Below, one piece after another: positions 8,746-19,401 of a stretch of 64,000 nucleotides of DNA (its first letter is position 1; every line of letters starts with the position of its first letter). The notes under the pieces are model-generated. The model was not told where the DNA came from. It did not search any database and saw only the letters and a list, made by a program, of their open reading frames with translations. The DNA is from Xenorhabdus japonica (GTDB lineage Bacteria; Pseudomonadota; Gammaproteobacteria; Enterobacterales; Enterobacteriaceae), in the NCBI RefSeq assembly GCF_900115195.1, contig NZ_FOVO01000009.1, positions 1-64,000 of the forward strand, written 5' to 3'. The translations under genes and the position numbers were made by a program.

Positions 8746-10151
8746 GATCATTATTCCATCAATTGTTGTTGTTCTTTGGTTTACCGCTACTGTTACTGGG
8801 TTGTGCTTCTGTTTATAGTCAGTATATCAGTGTGAGCAATGCAGCAATGTTGGCTTATGATAGAACGCTGCTTGCATCAGCAAGAACAGTCGCTGAACGT
8901 CTGACTGTCCGGAATCAGAACTTGATCGTTGATGTACCTTATGTTGTTTTGGACAACTTCGAGCGAAATACGAATGAGCGCTTGTACTACCAAGTTATCT
9001 CCCCGGAAGGAGAGACGATTTCTGGTTATGATGACCTTCCTCGAATACCGCAGAATATCCAGCGTTCATCTTTGTATACGGCATTGGCTTACTTTTATGA
9101 TGCGGAATATCAGGGACATCCTATACGTGTAGTTGGGTTGTATCAGCCTATCAATGAGGATGGCATCATGGGGATGGCATTGATAGTGGTGGCTGAAACG
9201 GTAATTTCCCGTCAATATATGGCTCGCCAATTACTGCTCTCTTCGTTGGTTAATCAGGGGACTGTCGTATTACTGACATTGCTCCTTGCTTATATCCTGC
9301 TCAAGCTATTACTTAAACCGCTGCAAAAACTTTCAGGCATTATGGTTCTCCGTTCTGCTAATGATTTAACACCATTGCCAAATATTTTACCGTGGTCTGA
9401 ACTTTCCCCGTTACTTCAATCAATTAACCGATATATCGAAAGGTTGAAATTAATGGTTGGACGCCAAGAGCGGTTCAGTGCGGACGCTTCTCATCAATTG
9501 AGAACACCTTTAGCTGTATTGAAAATGCAGGTTGCTGTAGCACGTGGTGATCAAGAGCAGAGGGATAGCATACTGACGGCGATTGATAAGAGCTTGGATA
9601 ACATGATCTTATTGACTAATCGCTTATTACGGCTTTCACAGCTTAAAGTGCATGAAAAAGAAGCAATACAAAACTATCAGACAGTCAATATCGTGGCGCT
9701 ATTGCAACAAGCCTGCTTTTCCCGTTTACAGCAAGCAGAGAGCAAAAATATTGACTTAGGTTACGAAGGGGAAGATGCCTTATGGATCAGGGGAGATCCC
9801 CTATTGTTAGCCGAAATGTGCGCCAATTTACTGGACAATGCCATCAAATATACCCCGCAAATGGGAGTGGTGACGGGAAGAGTGGGCATAATGCCAGATA
9901 AAAAACAGGCTTGCTTTGAGATCGATGATTCAGGACCGGGTATCGCCCAAGAAGATATCCATCAATCGCTTATGGCGTTTAACCGTTTGGATAATGCAGC
10001 AGGGCTGGAGGGGGCAGGATTAGGGCTGACGATTGTTAAAGAAATCAGCCTCTATCACGATGCCACTCTCCAGCTTTTACCCAGTGAGGTGTTAGGTGGG
10101 TTACTGGTAAGAATTGTATTCAGGCTTCCCGCGAGTAAGTGGGATGCGTAA
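8712..10151 (+). CDS. tctE: Two-component sensor histidine kinase TctE
   Basis: TctE is the inner-membrane kinase partner of TctD. Its 479 residues show TM1 (about 17-36), a periplasmic sensor region (about 40-165), TM2 (about 178-200), a HAMP-like linker, an H-box with H261 (SADASHQLRTPLAV), an N-box (EMCANLLDNAIKYTP), and G-boxes DDSGPGI and GAGLGLTIVKE. The start is uncertain: ATG 8712 lies inside a 17-nt repeat and lacks a clear ribosome site. A TTG at 8733, or coupling to tctD translation, is possible. Its 3' end overlaps the opposite-strand remnant of an EamA transporter. Confidence 0.9.
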   Translation: MFENTKHLKIPRSLFHQLLLFFGLPLLLLGCASVYSQYISVSNAAMLAYDRTLLASARTVAERLTVRNQNLIVDVPYVVLDNFERNTNERLYYQVISPEGETISGYDDLPRIPQNIQRSSLYTALAYFYDAEYQGHPIRVVGLYQPINEDGIMGMALIVVAETVISRQYMARQLLLSSLVNQGTVVLLTLLLAYILLKLLLKPLQKLSGIMVLRSANDLTPLPNILPWSELSPLLQSINRYIERLKLMVGRQERFSADASHQLRTPLAVLKMQVAVARGDQEQRDSILTAIDKSLDNMILLTNRLLRLSQLKVHEKEAIQNYQTVNIVALLQQACFSRLQQAESKNIDLGYEGEDALWIRGDPLLLAEMCANLLDNAIKYTPQMGVVTGRVGIMPDKKQACFEIDDSGPGIAQEDIHQSLMAFNRLDNAAGLEGAGLGLTIVKEISLYHDATLQLLPSEVLGGLLVRIVFRLPASKWDA

Positions 10152-10286
10152 CTGTTGTGCGAGTATCACACCAGCCAGAACAATGCTGCCTCCGATCACG
10201 TGATAACTGTGCATTTCTTCATGGAGAACCAAGATAGCAATGATGGCAGTAAATATGGGAGCCAGATTCATAAAGATAGAAGGCAT
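10101..10286 (-). pseudogene. C-terminal remnant of an EamA/DMT-family transporter
   Basis: About 60 residues read like the last two helices of an EamA-type drug/metabolite permease: SIFMNLAPIFTAIIAILVL, then HVIGGSIVLAGVILAQQ. The frame upstream (10287-10345) loses similarity, and the N-terminal eight helices are absent because pdxB begins there on the other strand. This is a truncated remnant and should not be functional. It overlaps the last codons of tctE. Confidence 0.7.
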
Positions 10287-10353
10287 ATAGGTTTTATGCG
10301 GATAAAGTGGCAGAATAGCAAATTACGCCCATTTAAGCCGTTGGATGAGAAAA

Positions 10354-11481
10354 GTGAAAATTCTGGTTGATGAAAATATGCCTTATGCTGAACAACTCTT
10401 TCAGCAATTGGGCGAAGTACAGGCAATCCCCGGTCGTCCAGTACCCGAGGGAGTTTTGGACGATGCCGATGCCTTTATGGTTAGATCTGTCACTAAAGTC
10501 AATGAATCCTTGTTGCAAGGCAGTTCGGTGAAATTTGTGGGAACTGCCACTGCGGGAATGGATCATGTTGATCAGCAGTGGTTGTCTCAGGCAGGGATTG
10601 GTTTTTCCGCCGCCCCTGGATGTAACGCCATTGCTGTGGTTGAGTATGTATTCTCGGCATTGATGCTATTGGCAGAGCAAGATCAATTTCAGCTTAAAGA
10701 TAAAACTGTCGGTATTGTCGGTGTTGGTAATGTCGGCGGACGCTTGGCTGTCAGACTGGCAGCTTTGGGCGTGAAGACGTTATTGTGCGATCCTCCCCGT
10801 GCAGATCGTGGTGATGAGGGGGAGTTTTGGCCTTTAGAAAAATTAGTGAAAGAAGCGGATATTCTGACTTTTCATACACCTCTTAATCAATCTGGCCCAT
10901 ATCAGACCTATCATTTGGCCGATGCAGAATTACTTTCTGCACTACCGGATAACCGAATTTTAATTAATGCCAGCCGCGGTGAAGTGGTTGACAATCAAGC
11001 ATTACTTTCCGTACTGCAAAATGGGAAAAAATTACGTGTAGTGCTTGATGTTTGGGAACCAGAGCCTAACCTTTCTCTACCCCTGTTGGCTTTAGTTGAT
11101 ATTGGTACTCCTCATATTGCTGGTTATACTCTGGAAGGCAAAGCTCGTGGTACAACTCAGGTTTTTGAGGCTTATTGTGAGTTCTTGGAACAACCTCGCA
11201 AGACGGAGTTAGCAGATCTGTTGCCAACACCTGATTTTAGTCAGGTTACGGTGCAGGGAGAAGTGACACAAAGCGTCCTCAAGCGTTTGATGCATTTAGT
11301 GTATGATGTGCGCCGTGATGATGCACCCTTACGTCAGGTTGCGGCTCAGGAGGGCGCTTTTGATCAGTTACGCAAGCACTATCCAGAACGTCGGGAATGG
11401 TCTTCCCTGACCGTGCATTGTGATTCAGAAGAAAGCGCTCAATTACTGTCCAGAATTGGATTTAATGCAAAAGTAATTTAA
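10354..11481 (+). CDS. pdxB: Erythronate-4-phosphate dehydrogenase PdxB
   Basis: PdxB oxidises 4-phosphoerythronate, the second step of DXP-dependent pyridoxal phosphate synthesis. The product has a D-isomer 2-hydroxyacid dehydrogenase core with the NAD motif [13 protein letters not shown] and the catalytic-region strings [11 protein letters not shown] and [24 protein letters not shown], plus the PdxB-specific C-terminal dimerisation domain. I choose GTG 10354 (reads [14 protein letters not shown]), as in E. coli, giving 375 residues. An ATG at 10345 would add three residues. It heads the conserved block with usg and truA. Confidence 0.95.
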   Translation: MKILVDENMPYAEQLFQQLGEVQAIPGRPVPEGVLDDADAFMVRSVTKVNESLLQGSSVKFVGTATAGMDHVDQQWLSQAGIGFSAAPGCNAIAVVEYVFSALMLLAEQDQFQLKDKTVGIVGVGNVGGRLAVRLAALGVKTLLCDPPRADRGDEGEFWPLEKLVKEADILTFHTPLNQSGPYQTYHLADAELLSALPDNRILINASRGEVVDNQALLSVLQNGKKLRVVLDVWEPEPNLSLPLLALVDIGTPHIAGYTLEGKARGTTQVFEAYCEFLEQPRKTELADLLPTPDFSQVTVQGEVTQSVLKRLMHLVYDVRRDDAPLRQVAAQEGAFDQLRKHYPERREWSSLTVHCDSEESAQLLSRIGFNAKVI

Positions 11482-11482
11482 T

Positions 11483-11502
11483 ACAGGCAGGTTCCTGCCT
11501 GT
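11483..11502 (+). terminator. Hairpin between pdxB and usg
   Basis: ACAGGCAG (11483-11490) and CTGCCTGT (11495-11502) form a perfect 8-bp stem with a GTTC loop, one base after the pdxB stop. No U-run follows, so it may stabilise or attenuate the transcript more than terminate it. Confidence 0.5.
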
Positions 11503-11533
11503 CAGCAAAATAAGAGATGTGGAGAAAACCAAC

Positions 11534-12544
11534 ATGTCAGAAGGTTGGAATATTGCGCTTTTGGGTGCAACAGGCGCAGTAGGTGAAGCGATATTGGCGT
11601 TATTACAGGAACGCCAATTTCCGGTTGGTGAACTGCATCTTCTTGCCAGTGAACAAAGTGTCGGAAAGATTCAGCGTTTTAATGGAAAAAACATTACTGT
11701 TCGTGATGCGGAAGAATTTGACTGGTCACAAGTACAACTCGCTTTTTTTGCCGCGACGATGGAAGTAACAGCACAGCATATTGAAAAAGCAACAGAATCT
11801 GGCTGTCTGGTGATCGATAGCAGTGGCTTATTTGCGGCAGAGCCGGATGTGCCTTTGGTTGTTCCTGGCGTTAACCCATACGCATTGGCTGAATATCGTA
11901 ACCGTAACATCATTGCTGTGGCAGATAGTTCAACAAGTCAGGTTCTGACTGCCATTAAGCCATTGATCGATGCGGCTGGAATTGCCCGTTTACATCTGAC
12001 TAATATATTGCCAGTTTCCGTTCATGGCAAAGCAGCCATTGATGAACTGGCAGGGCAGAGTGCTCGTTTATTAAATGGCATTCCTCCGGATGAAGGGTTT
12101 TTCAACAAACAATTGGCTTTCAATCTACTACCTTTATTGCCCGATGCAGAAGGTACGGTGCGTGAAGAACGTCGTATCGTCGATCAAGTTCGCAGGATAT
12201 TGCAGGATGAAGGGATATCGGTTTCCGTAAGCTGTGTCCAGTCTTCTGTTTTCTATGGTATTGGACAGATGGTGAGTGTAGAAACACTGCGTCCGGTTGG
12301 CATAGAAGAAGCTCGCGGTGAATTTGAACGTCTTGAAGAAATTCAGGTCTCAGAAGAGGGTGATTATCCGACTCAAGTAACTGATGCTTCAGGTAGTGAT
12401 GTTTTAAGCATAGGTTGTCTGCGCAATGATTACGGTATGCCAGAAATGCTGCAATTTTGGTCGGTTGCCGATAATATCCGTTTTGGTGGCGCATTAATGG
12501 CGATTGAAATCGCAGAAAAACTGATGCAGGAGCAATTTTACTGA
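11534..12544 (+). CDS. usg: Usg protein, aspartate-semialdehyde dehydrogenase family
   Basis: Usg is a paralogue of aspartate-semialdehyde dehydrogenase found upstream of truA; its own role is unknown. The 336-residue product keeps the NAD(P)-binding start ([17 protein letters not shown]) and the ASADH fold. In the region of the catalytic cysteine it reads [13 protein letters not shown], where true Asd enzymes have N-C-T, so ordinary ASADH activity is doubtful; the E. coli protein has the same change. Start ATG 11534 has GGAG upstream; an in-frame GTG at 11519 is possible. Its TGA overlaps the truA ATG (TGATG), implying translational coupling. Confidence 0.92.
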   Translation: MSEGWNIALLGATGAVGEAILALLQERQFPVGELHLLASEQSVGKIQRFNGKNITVRDAEEFDWSQVQLAFFAATMEVTAQHIEKATESGCLVIDSSGLFAAEPDVPLVVPGVNPYALAEYRNRNIIAVADSSTSQVLTAIKPLIDAAGIARLHLTNILPVSVHGKAAIDELAGQSARLLNGIPPDEGFFNKQLAFNLLPLLPDAEGTVREERRIVDQVRRILQDEGISVSVSCVQSSVFYGIGQMVSVETLRPVGIEEARGEFERLEEIQVSEEGDYPTQVTDASGSDVLSIGCLRNDYGMPEMLQFWSVADNIRFGGALMAIEIAEKLMQEQFY

Positions 12545-13383
12545 TGTCTGATACAGAGCTGAGTCAGTCTGTGCCAGAGGCAAAGAAAGTGAAAATTGCA
12601 CTGGGGATTGAATATGACGGCAGTCGATATTATGGTTGGCAGCGTCAGCAAGAAGTGAAAAGCGTACAGGAATGTTTGGAAAAAGCGCTGTCGAAAGTAG
12701 CTAATGAGCCAATTTCAGTTTTCTGTGCGGGTAGAACGGATGCAGGTGTACACGCGACTGGGCAGGTAGTCCATTTTGAAACTTCGGTACAACGTAAAGA
12801 TGCCGCATGGACAATGGGAGTAAATACTTATTTACCTCCAGCTATTGCGGTACGTTGGGTCAAAACGGTGGATGATGAATTTCATGCTCGTTTCAGTGCA
12901 ACGGCTCGCCGTTATCGTTATGTGATTTTCAATCATCGCTATCGTCCAGCGGTATTGGCACAGGGTGTCACGCATTTTCATTATCCATTGGATGAGCAAA
13001 AAATGCATGAAGCGGCGCAAAGCTTATTGGGGGAAAATGATTTTACTTCCTTCAGAGCAGTGCAGTGCCAGTCCAATTCACCGTGGCGCAATATGATGCA
13101 TATTAATGTTAGTCGGCACGGGCATTATATTGTCGTTGACATTAAGGCGAATGCCTTCGTCCATCACATGGTACGTAATATTGTTGGCAGTCTGCTGGAG
13201 ATTGGCTGCGGTAATCAGGGCATTGGTTGGATGGCTGAATTATTAGCACTGAAAGACAGGACAAAAGCGGCAGCAACAGCTAAAGCCGAGGGCTTATATT
13301 TAGTTGCTGTAGATTATCCTGCGTGTTTTGGTTTACCTGAACCCATTATGGGGCCACTATTTCTGGGAAATGATTTAATCTGA
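12544..13383 (+). CDS. truA: tRNA pseudouridine(38-40) synthase TruA
   Basis: TruA isomerises uridines 38, 39 and 40 in the anticodon arm. The 279-residue product has the catalytic aspartate D66 in [14 protein letters not shown], the conserved RYRYVIFN strand, and the C-terminal [19 protein letters not shown] motif. It carries a slightly long N-terminal leader (about 15 residues) before [10 protein letters not shown]. The ATG overlaps the usg stop by one base. Confidence 0.96.
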   Translation: MSDTELSQSVPEAKKVKIALGIEYDGSRYYGWQRQQEVKSVQECLEKALSKVANEPISVFCAGRTDAGVHATGQVVHFETSVQRKDAAWTMGVNTYLPPAIAVRWVKTVDDEFHARFSATARRYRYVIFNHRYRPAVLAQGVTHFHYPLDEQKMHEAAQSLLGENDFTSFRAVQCQSNSPWRNMMHINVSRHGHYIVVDIKANAFVHHMVRNIVGSLLEIGCGNQGIGWMAELLALKDRTKAAATAKAEGLYLVAVDYPACFGLPEPIMGPLFLGNDLI

Positions 13384-13429
13384 CATTTTCGAATAATGAC
13401 AGGGATGTTTGGTCATAACGAGGAATATT

Positions 13430-14128
13430 ATGGAGTTTTTGACTCATTTTGTTGACTTTGCGAAATTCATTATCGATTTTATTTTACACATTGATGCTCA
13501 CTTAAAGGAATTGGTTAGGGACTATGGTAGTTGGGTATATGGCATTTTATTCCTGATCGTATTTTGCGAGACGGGTTTAGTGGTTACGCCATTTTTACCG
13601 GGAGATTCCTTGTTATTTGTGGCTGGTGCACTATCTGCGTTAGGCTCCAATGATCTTAATGTACATATCATGGCAGCCTTGATGATTACAGCCGCAATTA
13701 TTGGTGATGCTGTAAACTATACCATCGGTAGAATTTTTGGTGAGAAACTATTTACCAATCCAAATTCAAAAATTTTTCGTCGTAGTTATTTAGGTAAGAC
13801 TCATGAGTTTTATGAAAAACATGGCGGGAAAGCAATCATTTTGGCTCGGTTTGTGCCAATTATTAGAACATTTGCACCGTTCGTTGCAGGGATGGGGAAA
13901 ATGTCTTACCGTCACTTTGCTGTTTATAATGTAATCGGTGCATTTATTTGGGTGCTATTATTCACTTATGCGGGTTATTTATTCGGTGATATGCCAATTA
14001 TACAGGATAATCTGAAATTATTGATTGTTGCGATAATCTTTATTTCTATTTTGCCTGGCGTTATAGAAGTTTGGCGTCATCGCCGTGCTACATCAAAAAA
14101 AGCGGCAGGAAGTACAGTAGATAGCTAA
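13430..14128 (+). CDS. dedA: DedA-family inner membrane protein DedA
   Basis: DedA/VTT-superfamily proteins are polytopic inner-membrane proteins linked to lipid-carrier recycling and envelope homeostasis. The 232-residue product carries the family signatures [33 protein letters not shown] and [20 protein letters not shown], with re-entrant and transmembrane segments. It is closest to DedA itself by gene order. Start ATG 13430 follows an AGG ribosome site; an upstream TTG at 13409 is unlikely. The C-terminus is basic ([12 protein letters not shown]). Confidence 0.94.
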   Translation: MEFLTHFVDFAKFIIDFILHIDAHLKELVRDYGSWVYGILFLIVFCETGLVVTPFLPGDSLLFVAGALSALGSNDLNVHIMAALMITAAIIGDAVNYTIGRIFGEKLFTNPNSKIFRRSYLGKTHEFYEKHGGKAIILARFVPIIRTFAPFVAGMGKMSYRHFAVYNVIGAFIWVLLFTYAGYLFGDMPIIQDNLKLLIVAIIFISILPGVIEVWRHRRATSKKAAGSTVDS

Positions 14129-14164
14129 GTAGATAACCGTAAATAGGTTTGAGCAGTTTTTTAT

Positions 14165-14186
14165 CCACACTGCAATAGCATTGTGG
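14165..14186 (+). terminator. Hairpin between dedA and accD
   Basis: CCACACTGC (14165-14173) pairs with GCATTGTGG (14178-14186) with one mismatch and an AATA loop, followed by TTTAAT. It is a weak terminator or attenuator candidate ahead of accD. Confidence 0.35.
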
Positions 14187-14245
14187 TTTAATGGCACGTA
14201 AAACAAAAGCTGGCAGCAGCCAGGTTCAGACGGAAAGGTTCATTA

Positions 14246-15193
14246 ATGAGCTGGATAGAAAAAATTCTAAATAAAAGCAAAATTATGCAAACTCGTAAGG
14301 CAAGCATACCTGAAGGAGTTTGGACAAAATGCGACAGTTGTGGTCAGGTACTTTATCGTGCTGAATTAGAGCGTAATCTTGAAGTATGTCCGAAATGTGA
14401 CCATCACATGCGTATTTCAGCCCGTAATAGATTGAATTCATTTTTGGATGAAGGCACTGGCACTGAATTAGGCAGTGAGCTGGAACCTAAAGATATCCTG
14501 AAATTCCGTGATACCAAAAAATACAAAGATCGCTTAACTGCTGCTCAGAAGCAGACGCAAGAAAAAGATGCGCTGATCGTGATGAAAGGCAAGCTGCATG
14601 ATATGCCAGTTGTGGCAGGTTCCTTTGAATTTAATTTTATGGGCGGCTCAATGGGTTCTGTTGTTGGTGCCCGTTTTGTCCGTGCTGTTGAACAAGCTCT
14701 GGAAGACAGCTGCCCATTCGTCTGTTTTACTTCCAGTGGCGGAGCGCGTATGCAGGAAGCTCTGATGTCACTGATGCAGATGGCAAAAACCAGTGCTGCG
14801 CTGGCAAAAATGCAAGATCGCGGTTTGCCTTATATCTGCGTTCTGACCAATCCAACAATGGGTGGAGTGACGGCAAGTCTGGGAATGCTTGGTGATATCA
14901 ATATCGCTGAACCTAAGGCATTGATTGGTTTTGCTGGCCCTCGCGTAATCGAACAAACCGTGCGTGAAAAACTGCCGGAAGGTTTCCAGCGCAGTGAATT
15001 CTTATTGACGAAAGGTGCGATTGACATGATTGTACCTCGTACAGAAATACGTGATAAGGTTGCCAGCCTGCTTGCAATGTTGACCCACAAGCCGCAGCTG
15101 GGCACAAAAGCGGAGTCAGTAGAAGAAATCGTTATTGAATCTGTTGATGTCGAAGCTGAGATAAACATCAATCCTAATAAAGAAGATGTCTGA
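14246..15193 (+). CDS. accD: Acetyl-CoA carboxylase, carboxyltransferase beta subunit
   Basis: AccD and AccA together transfer CO2 from carboxybiotin to acetyl-CoA, making malonyl-CoA for fatty acid synthesis. The 315-residue product starts with the AccD zinc ribbon (C29-x2-C32, C48-x2-C51). The crotonase-fold carboxyltransferase domain follows, with [24 protein letters not shown] and the [15 protein letters not shown] oxyanion region. GGAAAGG precedes ATG 14246. Its end overlaps folC by 8 nt, so the two are probably cotranscribed. Confidence 0.97.
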   Translation: MSWIEKILNKSKIMQTRKASIPEGVWTKCDSCGQVLYRAELERNLEVCPKCDHHMRISARNRLNSFLDEGTGTELGSELEPKDILKFRDTKKYKDRLTAAQKQTQEKDALIVMKGKLHDMPVVAGSFEFNFMGGSMGSVVGARFVRAVEQALEDSCPFVCFTSSGGARMQEALMSLMQMAKTSAALAKMQDRGLPYICVLTNPTMGGVTASLGMLGDINIAEPKALIGFAGPRVIEQTVREKLPEGFQRSEFLLTKGAIDMIVPRTEIRDKVASLLAMLTHKPQLGTKAESVEEIVIESVDVEAEININPNKEDV

Positions 15194-16484
15194 TATTTTG
15201 CAAATTCCTCAAGCCACGTCGCCATTGATGACGTGGCTTTCCTACTTAGAAAACTTACATGCCAAAGCCATTGATATGGGGCTTGAGCGTGTAGGGAAAC
15301 TTGGTCGCCAATTAGGTTTATTGAACCCTGCACTAAAAATCATCACAGTGTCAGGCACCAATGGCAAAGGGACTACTTGCCATACTCTTGAGTCTATTTT
15401 TCTGGCTGCAGGGCTTAAGGTCGGTGTGTACAGTTCCCCACATTTGGTTCGCTATACCGAAAGAGTTCGTATTCAGGGTAAAGAACCAACGGAACAAGAT
15501 TTCTGTCGTGTATTCGCAGCGATTGAAACCCAGCGTGGCGATATCTCATTAACCTATTTTGAATACGGAACATTGGCAGCATTACAGCTTTTTAAAGAAG
15601 CTGATCTTGATGTTGTGATTTTAGAAGTCGGATTAGGCGGTCGTTTGGACGCCACCAATATCGTCGATGCTGATATTGCCGCCATCACCAGCATTGCACT
15701 GGATCATACGGATTGGCTGGGAGCCGATCGCGAACATATTGGTCGTGAAAAAGCCGGTATTTTTCGTCGTGGGCATTTTGCGGTGGTGGGGGAGCATGAT
15801 ATGCCCCGCTCAATTGCTGATGTTGCGGATGAACTGGGGGCGAAGCTCTTTCGTTGTGGTGTTGATTGGCATTTTTCACAGAATGAAAATAGCTGGAATT
15901 GGTTAAGCGGCAATCAACAATTCAATGAATTGCCTTTACCTAATCTGCCATTGGCGAATGCAGCGACTGCGATGGGAGTGATCCACTGCTTGTTGCAGCA
16001 GGATGACAAAGTCAGCCGAGCTATTAATGAGCAGGCAATCCATGCAGGATTGAAAAATGCCCAATTACCAGGACGTTTCCAAATTGTCAGGGAAAATCCG
16101 CTAATCATTTTGGATGTGGCCCATAATCCACATGCTGCGGGCTATCTGGTTCAAAAATTGGCAGAACGGCCTCGTTCCCCAGACAGTAAAATTCGTGGTG
16201 TGATTGGCATGTTGGGAGACAAAGATATTGCGGGTACGCTTGCTTGTCTTTCTCAACAGATTGATGAATGGTACTGCGCATCATTGCTTGAACTGAGGGG
16301 AGCAGAAGCTGAAGTATTGTCTGGGCATCTTATGCACGCCCGTACATTCTCCGACGTGGAAACAGCGTGGCAACAGGCAATAGAAGACGCATCAGTGCAA
16401 GATATCATAGTGGTTTGTGGTTCTTTCCATACTGTCGCACATGTTATGGAGACACTGGCGGAGGGCAAGGAAGATGGCAAGTAA
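15186..16484 (+). CDS. folC: Dihydrofolate synthase / folylpolyglutamate synthase
   Basis: FolC adds glutamate to dihydropteroate and then extends the gamma-glutamyl tail of folates. The 432-residue product has the Mur-ligase-like ATP P-loop ([12 protein letters not shown], about 54-65), the [12 protein letters not shown] motif, and the C-terminal domain beginning near [24 protein letters not shown]. The start lies inside the last codons of accD, and the 3' end overlaps dedD by 11 nt, a tightly packed run. Confidence 0.96.
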   Translation: MSDILQIPQATSPLMTWLSYLENLHAKAIDMGLERVGKLGRQLGLLNPALKIITVSGTNGKGTTCHTLESIFLAAGLKVGVYSSPHLVRYTERVRIQGKEPTEQDFCRVFAAIETQRGDISLTYFEYGTLAALQLFKEADLDVVILEVGLGGRLDATNIVDADIAAITSIALDHTDWLGADREHIGREKAGIFRRGHFAVVGEHDMPRSIADVADELGAKLFRCGVDWHFSQNENSWNWLSGNQQFNELPLPNLPLANAATAMGVIHCLLQQDDKVSRAINEQAIHAGLKNAQLPGRFQIVRENPLIILDVAHNPHAAGYLVQKLAERPRSPDSKIRGVIGMLGDKDIAGTLACLSQQIDEWYCASLLELRGAEAEVLSGHLMHARTFSDVETAWQQAIEDASVQDIIVVCGSFHTVAHVMETLAEGKEDGK

Positions 16485-17055
16485 ATTTCAAAATCGCTTG
16501 GTTGGAACCTTCGTTCTTGTCGCATTGAGCGTGGTTGTTCTGCCTATAATTTTTGATGGCGATAAGAAATATAACGAAAGTCAATTTGCTTCAATTCCTT
16601 TGGTGCCAAAATCTGATAATGGTGAGGATATTAGTTCGATCCCACCATTGACACAAAGCGTGCCGCCTACACCGCCTGTAAATGCTGCGGAAGCGATGCA
16701 ATTACAGGAACAAAAGTCAGATACAGACGTATTGCCTGAGCCAACGGTGAAACATGAAGTACCTCCCCAGCGGAAAGTGGAAACTAAATCGAAGTCAGCA
16801 AAACAAGCTCCTCAGGCAACAGCATATGTTGTTCAACTTGGTGCATTAAAAAATGCGGATAAAGTTGATGAGATATTAGCAAAGCTACGTCTTTCGGGGC
16901 ATCAGGTATATACAGTTCCTTCTTCTCCGGTACAGGGACAGTTAACACGGATCTATGTTGGGCCGAATGCGTCAAGGCAAAAACTGGAATCCGTTTTATC
17001 CGAATTAAGGGAAATCACGGGGTTACAAGGACAGATCAAAAACTATAAGCCATAA
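16474..17055 (+). CDS. dedD: Cell division protein DedD (SPOR domain)
   Basis: DedD is a bitopic inner-membrane protein that gathers at the septum and binds denuded glycan through its SPOR domain. From ATG 16474 (AAGGA site, overlapping folC) the 193 residues give a short basic cytoplasmic tail, one TM segment (about 10-27, GTFVLVALSVVVLPIIF), a Pro/Gln-rich periplasmic linker, and a C-terminal SPOR domain starting AYVVQLGALKNADKVDEI. I reject an earlier in-frame start at 16417, which would lie deep inside folC. Confidence 0.93.
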   Translation: MASKFQNRLVGTFVLVALSVVVLPIIFDGDKKYNESQFASIPLVPKSDNGEDISSIPPLTQSVPPTPPVNAAEAMQLQEQKSDTDVLPEPTVKHEVPPQRKVETKSKSAKQAPQATAYVVQLGALKNADKVDEILAKLRLSGHQVYTVPSSPVQGQLTRIYVGPNASRQKLESVLSELREITGLQGQIKNYKP

Positions 17056-17246
17056 CCGGATTGGCGCTTCATGGGGAGCTGAAAGCTTCCTGTGATCATA
17101 CCAAAAGCTCTACCAAGGAGCTTAAAAGGGTTAAGTATGACAGGTGATTTTCCATTATGGAGACAGCAGTTAAAGATTGACCCATCACAGCGAATGCAGT
17201 TTATTTACCTGCCGAAAATTATTTTCAGTAGAGTGATAAATCTACT

Positions 17247-17275
17247 ACGCAAACGTTTTCGTTTTCTGTTAGAAT
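17247..17275 (+). promoter_or_regulatory. PurR operator and promoter of cvpA-purF
   Basis: ACGCAAACGTTTTCGT (17247-17262) is a near-perfect PurR box, the purine repressor site that acts with hypoxanthine or guanine as co-repressor. A -10-like TAGAAT (17270-17275) lies 7 nt downstream, so the operator occupies the -35 area. It sits 56 nt before cvpA. The rest of the dedD-cvpA gap (17056-17246) holds no gene I can support. Confidence 0.88.
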
Positions 17276-17317
17276 GCGCCCGATCTGAATGTTGGGAGCC
17301 TGTTTTTGGATTAAAAT

Positions 17318-17806
17318 ATGGTCTGGATTGATTATACGATTATTGCCATCATTGGTTTCTCGGCACTGGTTAGCTTGATTCGTGGTTTTGTTCGTGAAGC
17401 GCTCTCCCTAATAACATGGGGCTGTGCTTTCTTTGTTGCAAGCCGTTTCTATACTTATCTAGCGGCGTATTTTACCCGCCTTGAAGATGAACTGGTACGT
17501 AATGGAATAGCGATTGCTATCTTATTCATTGCAACATTGATTGTTGGCGCGATAGTAAACTATGTCATTGGTTCACTTGTTCAGCGAACAGGCCTGTCAG
17601 GTACTGATCGGGTTCTGGGGATCTGTTTTGGGGCCTTGCGCGGTGTTTTGATTGTCTCTGCTATTCTGTTTGTTGCGGACTCTTTCACACCACTTCCCAA
17701 AAGTCAGGATTGGCAACAATCACAACTGATCCCACAATTCAGTCAAATCATCAGGTGGTTTTTTGACTACCTACAAAGTGCGTCGAGTTTCCTGCCGGAG
17801 AGATAA
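17318..17806 (+). CDS. cvpA: Colicin V production family membrane protein CvpA
   Basis: CvpA is a four-helix inner-membrane protein first found through colicin V export and later linked to bile/envelope stress tolerance. The 162-residue product has TM segments near 5-25, 30-50, 62-85 and 100-120, with the conserved stretch RGFVREALSLITWGCAFFVA and family motif RGVLIVSAI. It is the first gene behind the PurR box, and purF follows 32 nt after its stop. Confidence 0.94.
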   Translation: MVWIDYTIIAIIGFSALVSLIRGFVREALSLITWGCAFFVASRFYTYLAAYFTRLEDELVRNGIAIAILFIATLIVGAIVNYVIGSLVQRTGLSGTDRVLGICFGALRGVLIVSAILFVADSFTPLPKSQDWQQSQLIPQFSQIIRWFFDYLQSASSFLPER

Positions 17807-17838
17807 CGCTCTCCGCTTAGCTGATGAGGAAAGGCTAC

Positions 17839-19356
17839 ATGTGCGGTATTGTCGGTATCGTCGGTTTTACACCGGTTAACCAATCGATTTATGATGCATT
17901 AACGGTGCTTCAGCACCGTGGACAAGATGCAGCAGGTATTGCAACTATTGATGGTAACAATGGGTTTCGCTTACGTAAGGCTAATGGTTTGGTCAAAGAT
18001 GTGTTTGAAACACGGCACATGTTACGTTTACAGGGAACCATCGGGATTGGGCATGTTCGTTATCCTACGGCGGGTAGCTCCAGTGCATCCGAAGCGCAAC
18101 CCTTTTATGTAAATTCTCCTTTTGGTATCACATTGGCACATAACGGCAATCTGACAAACGCACATGAATTAAAAAAAATGCTGTTTGAAAATGCCCGCCG
18201 TCATGTCAACACAACCTCAGATTCTGAAATCCTACTGAATATTTTTGCTAATGAATTAACTCAATTTCCACATTTTCCATTAGCGCCTGATGATATTTTC
18301 TCAGCAGTTTCAAAAATGCACAAAAGAATTCGTGGCGCTTATGCTTGTGTTGCCATGATTATTGGGCATGGATTGGTTGCTTTTCGTGATCCACATGGCA
18401 TTCGTCCTCTGGTTTTGGGCAAGAAAACACTGGAAGATGGTCGTCATGAATACATGGTGGCATCAGAAAGTGTGGCGCTGGACACATTGGGTTATGAGTT
18501 CTTACGTGATGTGGCTTCTGGTGAGGCAATTTATATCACTGAAAACGGGCAATTGTTTACTCGCCAGTGTGCAGAAACTCCGTCATTGACCCCTTGTTTG
18601 TTCGAATTTGTTTATCTTGCTCGTCCGGATTCCTTTATTGACAAGGTTTCGGTATATAACGCACGCTTGCGGATGGGAAGGAAATTGGGGGAAAAAATTG
18701 CCCGTGAATGGGAAGACTTACATATTGATGTCGTCATTCCTGTACCGGAAACATCTTGTGACATCGCACTGGAAATCGCCCACATTCTGGATAAACCCTA
18801 TCGTCAGGGATTTGTCAAAAATCGTTATGTCGGACGTACTTTTATTATGCCGGGTCAGCAGGAACGACGTAAATCGGTTCGTCGCAAACTGAATGCCAAT
18901 CGTGCTGAATTCAGAGGTAAAAATGTCTTACTGGTGGATGATTCTATTGTGCGTGGAACCACTTCTGAACAAATTGTTGAATTGGCACGTGAAGCGGGAG
19001 CCAAGAAAGTCTATTTTGCTTCGGCAGCACCGGAAGTTCGCTTCCCGAATGTTTATGGTATTGATATGCCGAATGCCAATGAGCTGATTGCCCACGGCCG
19101 AGAAGTCGATGAAATTCGCCAGATCATTGGTGCTGATGCTTTGATATATCAAAACCTCCAAGATCTTGTTCAGGCTGTACGGGAAGAAAACCCTGATATT
19201 GAAAAATTCGAATGTTCTGTATTCGATGGTATCTATGTTACGAAAGACATTGACCAGATTTACCTCGACTATCTGGAAAACTTGCGTAAAGACGATGCCA
19301 TGAAAGTGCTTGGGAAGGGCGAAATAGAGAATCTGGAAATATATAATGAAGGATAA
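17839..19356 (+). CDS. purF: Amidophosphoribosyltransferase PurF
   Basis: PurF commits PRPP to purine synthesis, replacing pyrophosphate with ammonia from glutamine. I start at ATG 17839 because the class II glutaminase nucleophile must become residue 1: [10 protein letters not shown] places it as C2, exposed after Met removal. An upstream start at 17824 would bury it. The 505 residues match E. coli. The glutaminase domain (to about 230) includes [10 protein letters not shown]; the phosphoribosyltransferase domain has the PRPP loop [14 protein letters not shown] near 360-372. It is transcribed with cvpA under PurR. A weak AT-rich hairpin covers its stop. Confidence 0.97.
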   Translation: MCGIVGIVGFTPVNQSIYDALTVLQHRGQDAAGIATIDGNNGFRLRKANGLVKDVFETRHMLRLQGTIGIGHVRYPTAGSSSASEAQPFYVNSPFGITLAHNGNLTNAHELKKMLFENARRHVNTTSDSEILLNIFANELTQFPHFPLAPDDIFSAVSKMHKRIRGAYACVAMIIGHGLVAFRDPHGIRPLVLGKKTLEDGRHEYMVASESVALDTLGYEFLRDVASGEAIYITENGQLFTRQCAETPSLTPCLFEFVYLARPDSFIDKVSVYNARLRMGRKLGEKIAREWEDLHIDVVIPVPETSCDIALEIAHILDKPYRQGFVKNRYVGRTFIMPGQQERRKSVRRKLNANRAEFRGKNVLLVDDSIVRGTTSEQIVELAREAGAKKVYFASAAPEVRFPNVYGIDMPNANELIAHGREVDEIRQIIGADALIYQNLQDLVQAVREENPDIEKFECSVFDGIYVTKDIDQIYLDYLENLRKDDAMKVLGKGEIENLEIYNEG

Positions 19357-19401
19357 TATTGTTATTATCATTCAGTTATAGCCAGAAACTCAGAGGAAAA
19401 C

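Noticed and set aside
14830-15333. 167-codon minus-strand frame across accD-folC
   Set aside because: Antisense to two overlapping conserved genes; its sequence is explained by their codon pattern.
17092-17331. 79-codon plus-strand frame between dedD and cvpA
   Set aside because: It runs through the PurR operator and promoter and overlaps the cvpA start; no family resemblance.
18928-19371. 147-codon minus-strand frame opposite purF
   Set aside because: Antisense shadow of purF ending in its AT-rich hairpin region.
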